Source: Platycnemis pennipes
Lineage: Eukaryota; Arthropoda; Insecta; Odonata; Platycnemididae
Direction of reading: 5' to 3'
NCBI GenBank assembly: GCA_933228895.1
Contig: OW121858.1
Span: forward strand, 25,877,859-25,941,858
DNA length: 64,000 bases
This document shows, piece by piece, positions 61,134 through 64,000 of this stretch. Every line of letters begins with the position of its first letter. Position 1 is the first letter of the stretch. A program made the position numbers and the translations under genes. The notes below the pieces were generated by a model that worked only from the letters and a program-made list of their open reading frames with translations, did no database searches and was not told the DNA's origin.

Positions 61134-64000
61134 CGTTCCCTGGATTCGAACCTGGGACCTTCACGTCCGCAGATCGGTCTTTATCCACTCCGCCACTCTC
61201 CCTCCACCTCCTTTCCTCTAATTTTCTTTTTAATTACATTTTCCCTCTTCTTTCATTAAGTGCCGTCACTGGATTCGAAACTGGGACCTTCACTTCCGCA
61301 GCTCGTTGTTAATCCACTTCCCTACTCTCCCCCCACCTCCTTTCCACTAATATTCTCTTTAATTCCATTTTCCCTCATTTTTTTAAAGTGCCGCAGCTGA
61401 ATTTTTTAAGTGCCGTTCCCTGGATTCGAACCTGGGACCTTCACTTCCGCAGCTCGGTGTTTATCCACTCCGCCACTCTCTCCCCACCTCCTTTCCCCTT
61501 ATTTTCTCTTTTATTCCATTTTCCCTCTTTTATTATTAAGTGCCGTTCCCTGGATTCGAGCCTGGGACCTTCACTTCCGCAGCTCGGTGTTTATCCACTC
61601 CGCCACTCTCCCCCCACCTCCTTTCCCGTTATTTTCTCGTTTATTCCATTTTCCCTTTTTTTTTATTAAGTGCCGTTCCCTGGATTCGAGCCTGGGACCT
61701 TCACTTCCGCAGCTCGGTGTTTATCCACTCCGCCACTCTCCCCCCACCTCCTTTCCCGTTATTTTCTCGTTTATTCCATTTTCCCTTTTTTTTTATTAAG
61801 TGCCGTTCCGTGGATTCGAACCTGGGACCTTCACTTCCGGTGCTCGGTGTTTATCCACTCCGCTACTCTCCCCCCACCTCCTTTCCCCTTATTTTCTCTT
61901 TTATTCCATTTTCCCTCTTTTATTATTAAGTGCCGTTCCCTGGATTCGAGCCTGGGACCTTCACTTCCGCAGCTCGGTGTTTATCCATTCCGCCACTCTC
62001 CCCCCACCTCCTTTCCCGTTATTTTCTCGTTTATTCCATTTTCCATTTTTTTTATTAAGTATCGTTCCCTGGATTCGAACCTGGGACCTTCACGTCCGCA
62101 GATCGGTCTTTATCCACTCCGCCACTCTCCCTCCACCTCCTTTCTTCTAATTTTCTTTTTAATTACATTTTCCCTCTTCTTTCATTAAGTGCCGTCACTG
62201 GATTCGAAACTGGGACCTTCACTTCCGCAGCTCGGTGTTTATCCACTTCCCTACTCTCCCCCCACCTCCTTTCCACTAATATTCTCTTTAATTCCATTTT
62301 CCCTCATTTTTTTTAAGTGCCGCAGCTGAATTTTTTAAGTGCCGTTCCCTGGATTCGAACCTGGGACCTTCACTTCCGCAGCTCAGTGTTTATCCACTCC
62401 ACCACTCTCCACCCACCTCCTTTCCCCTTATTTTCTCTTTTATTCCATTTTCCCTCTTTTTTTATTAAATGCCGTTCCCTGGATTCGAACCTGGGACCTT
62501 CACTTCCGCAGCTCGGTGTTTATCCACTCCGCCACTCTCCCACCACCTACTTTCCCCTTATTTTCTTTTTTATTCCATTTTCCCTCTTTTATTATTAAGT
62601 GCCGTTCCCTGGATTCGAACCTGCGACCTTCACTTCCGCAGCTCGGTGTTTATCCACTCCGCCACTCTCCCACCACCTCCTTTCCCCTTAATTTCTCTTT
62701 AATTCCATTTTCCCTCTTTTGATATTAGATGCCTTTCCCTGGATTCGAACCTGGGACCTTCACTTCCGCAGCTCGGTGTTTATCCACTCCGCCACTCTCC
62801 CACCACCTCCTTTCCCCTTATTTTCACTTTTATTCCATTTTCCCTCTTTTATTATTAAGTGCCGTTCCCTGGATTCGAACCTGGGACCTTCACTTCCGCA
62901 GCTCGGTGTTTATCCACTCCGCCACTCTCCCACCACCTTCTTTCCCCTTATTTTCTCTTTTATTCCATTTTCCCACTTTTTTTAATAAGTGCCTTTCCCT
63001 GGATTCGAACCTGGGACCTTCACTTCCGGTGCTCGGTGTTTATCCACTCCGCCACTCTCCCCCCAGCTCCTTTCCCCTTATTTTCTCTTTTATTCCATTT
63101 TCCCTCTTTTTTTATTAAGTGTCGTTTCCTGGATTCGAACCTGGGACCTTCACTTCCGCAGCTCGGTGTTAATCCACTCCGCCACTCTCCCCCCACCTCA
63201 TTTCCCCTTATTTTCTCTTTTATTCCATTTTCCCTCTTTTTTTATTAAGTGCCGTTCCCTGGATTCGAACCTGGGACCTTCACTTCCGCAGCTCGGTGTT
63301 TATCCACTCCGCCACTCTCCCCCCACCTCCTTTCCCCTTATTTTCTCGTTTATTCCATTTTCCCTCTTTTTTTATTAAGTGCCGTTCCCTGGATTCGAAC
63401 CTGGGACCTTCACTTCCGCAGCTCGGTGTTTATCCACTCCGCCACTCTCTCCCCACCTCCTTTCCCCTTATTTTCTCTTTTATTCCATTTTCCCTCTTTT
63501 ATTATTAAGTGCCGTTCCCTGGATTCGAGCCTGGGTCCTTCACTTCCGCAGCTCGGTGTTTATCCACTCCGCCACTCTCCCCCCACCTCCTTTACCGTTA
63601 TTTTCTCGTTTATTCCATTTTCCCTTTTTTTTTATTAAGTGCCGTTCCCTGGATTCGAACCTGGGACCTTCACTTCCGCAGCTCGGTGTTTATCCACTCC
63701 GCCACTCTCCCCCCACCTCCTTACCCCATATTTTTTCTTTTATTCCATTTACCCTCTTTTATTATTAAGTGCCGTTCCCTGGATTCAAACCTGGGACCTT
63801 TACTTCCACAGCTCGGTGTTTATCCATTCTGCCACTCTCCCCCCACCTCCTTTCCCCTAATTTTCTCTTTTATTCCATTTTCCCTCTTTTTTTATTAAGT
63901 GCCGTTCCCTGGATTCAAACATGGGACGTTCACTTCCGCAGCTCGGTGTTTATCCACTCCGCCACTCTCCCCCCTTCTCCTTTCCTCTTATTTTCCCCTT
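61134..64000. repeat. Right copy of the 3,287-bp duplication (cut by the window end)
   Basis: This copy begins in a unit that has GTGCCG where the left copy has GTATCG (61,132-61,133) and is otherwise the same. It continues to the end of the window, which corresponds to about 60,713 in the left copy. With three substitutions noticed over about 2.87 kb, the copies are very similar. Confidence 0.88.

Larger units (their letters stand above)
1..64000 (-). repeat. Tandem satellite array of ~130-bp tRNA-derived monomers filling the window
   Basis: Every part of the window is made of one monomer, about 130 bp, repeated head to tail. Monomers begin (plus strand) with GTGCCGTTCCC and end with a T-run followed by ATTAA; starts fall at 16, 146, 276, 406 and so on, with small shifts where a unit has an indel. 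About 490 units fit. All have the same orientation; the strand given is the one on which the tRNA-like half reads correctly. I found no unique DNA, no other mobile element and no inversion, and neither array edge is inside the window. Open frames of 70-258 codons cross the array in three plus-strand frames and a few on the minus strand, but they are frame readings of the same DNA and carry no independent coding signal. The tRNA-like content points to a eukaryotic SINE-like origin; this is inference from family knowledge. Confidence 0.98.

Noticed and set aside
1..64000. CRISPR array
   Set aside because: The repeated unit is 130 bp and contiguous, with no unique spacers and no cas genes.
1..64000. 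Centromeric or telomeric identity
   Set aside because: Higher-order satellite structure is compatible with a centromere, but nothing in the sequence shows it; no telomere motif is present. Needs chromosomal position or centromere-protein data.

Overview
The whole 64 kb window is one satellite array and contains no supportable protein-coding gene. A monomer of about 130 bp is repeated head to tail, always in the same orientation, about 490 times (63.9 kb divided by 130; an estimate, not a full count). I saw no unique sequence, foreign insertion or inverted block. The window suggests a eukaryotic nuclear genome, probably an animal, because the monomer is built from a tRNA-like, RNA polymerase III type sequence and organised like a satellite. 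I cannot name the species.

Read on the minus strand, each monomer has two halves. The first, about 72 nt, looks like a worn tRNA gene: an A box (TGGCGGAGTGG), exactly 32 nt, then a B box (GGTTCGAATCC). This is normal tRNA spacing, but the acceptor, D and anticodon stems no longer pair, so it is best described as a tRNA-derived, SINE-like sequence. The second half is a linker of about 64 nt, purine-rich on the minus strand and G-free on the plus strand. I saw no run of four T on the minus strand anywhere, so the usual Pol III terminator seems to be missing across the window.

The array has layered higher-order structure from repeated segmental duplication. From 1 to about 24 kb it is a mosaic: the sequence at position 1 recurs at 5,758, 9,308 and 12,186. 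One copy pair is 5.2 kb long (1-5,195 and 12,186-17,380), and there is a 2,878-bp tandem duplication (about 8.87-11.75 and 11.75-14.63 kb). From about 25.2 to 36 kb lies a tandem duplication with a 5,454-bp offset, whose right copy has lost one monomer. From about 34.6 to 53.0 kb lies a 9,200-bp tandem duplication with only one substitution noticed. From about 57.85 kb to the end lies a 3,287-bp tandem duplication with three substitutions noticed. A 22-bp remnant of a deleted monomer marks 16 places between 2.3-34 kb and 58-62.4 kb and is absent between.

Many open reading frames cross the array. They are translations of the repeat in its three frames (130 is not a multiple of 3) and should not be annotated as genes. 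The points of real interest are the dense, one-directional series of A/B-box pairs, the lack of terminators, and the readable record of recent unequal exchange. Duplication boundaries were read by eye and are good to within about one monomer unless a junction is given.
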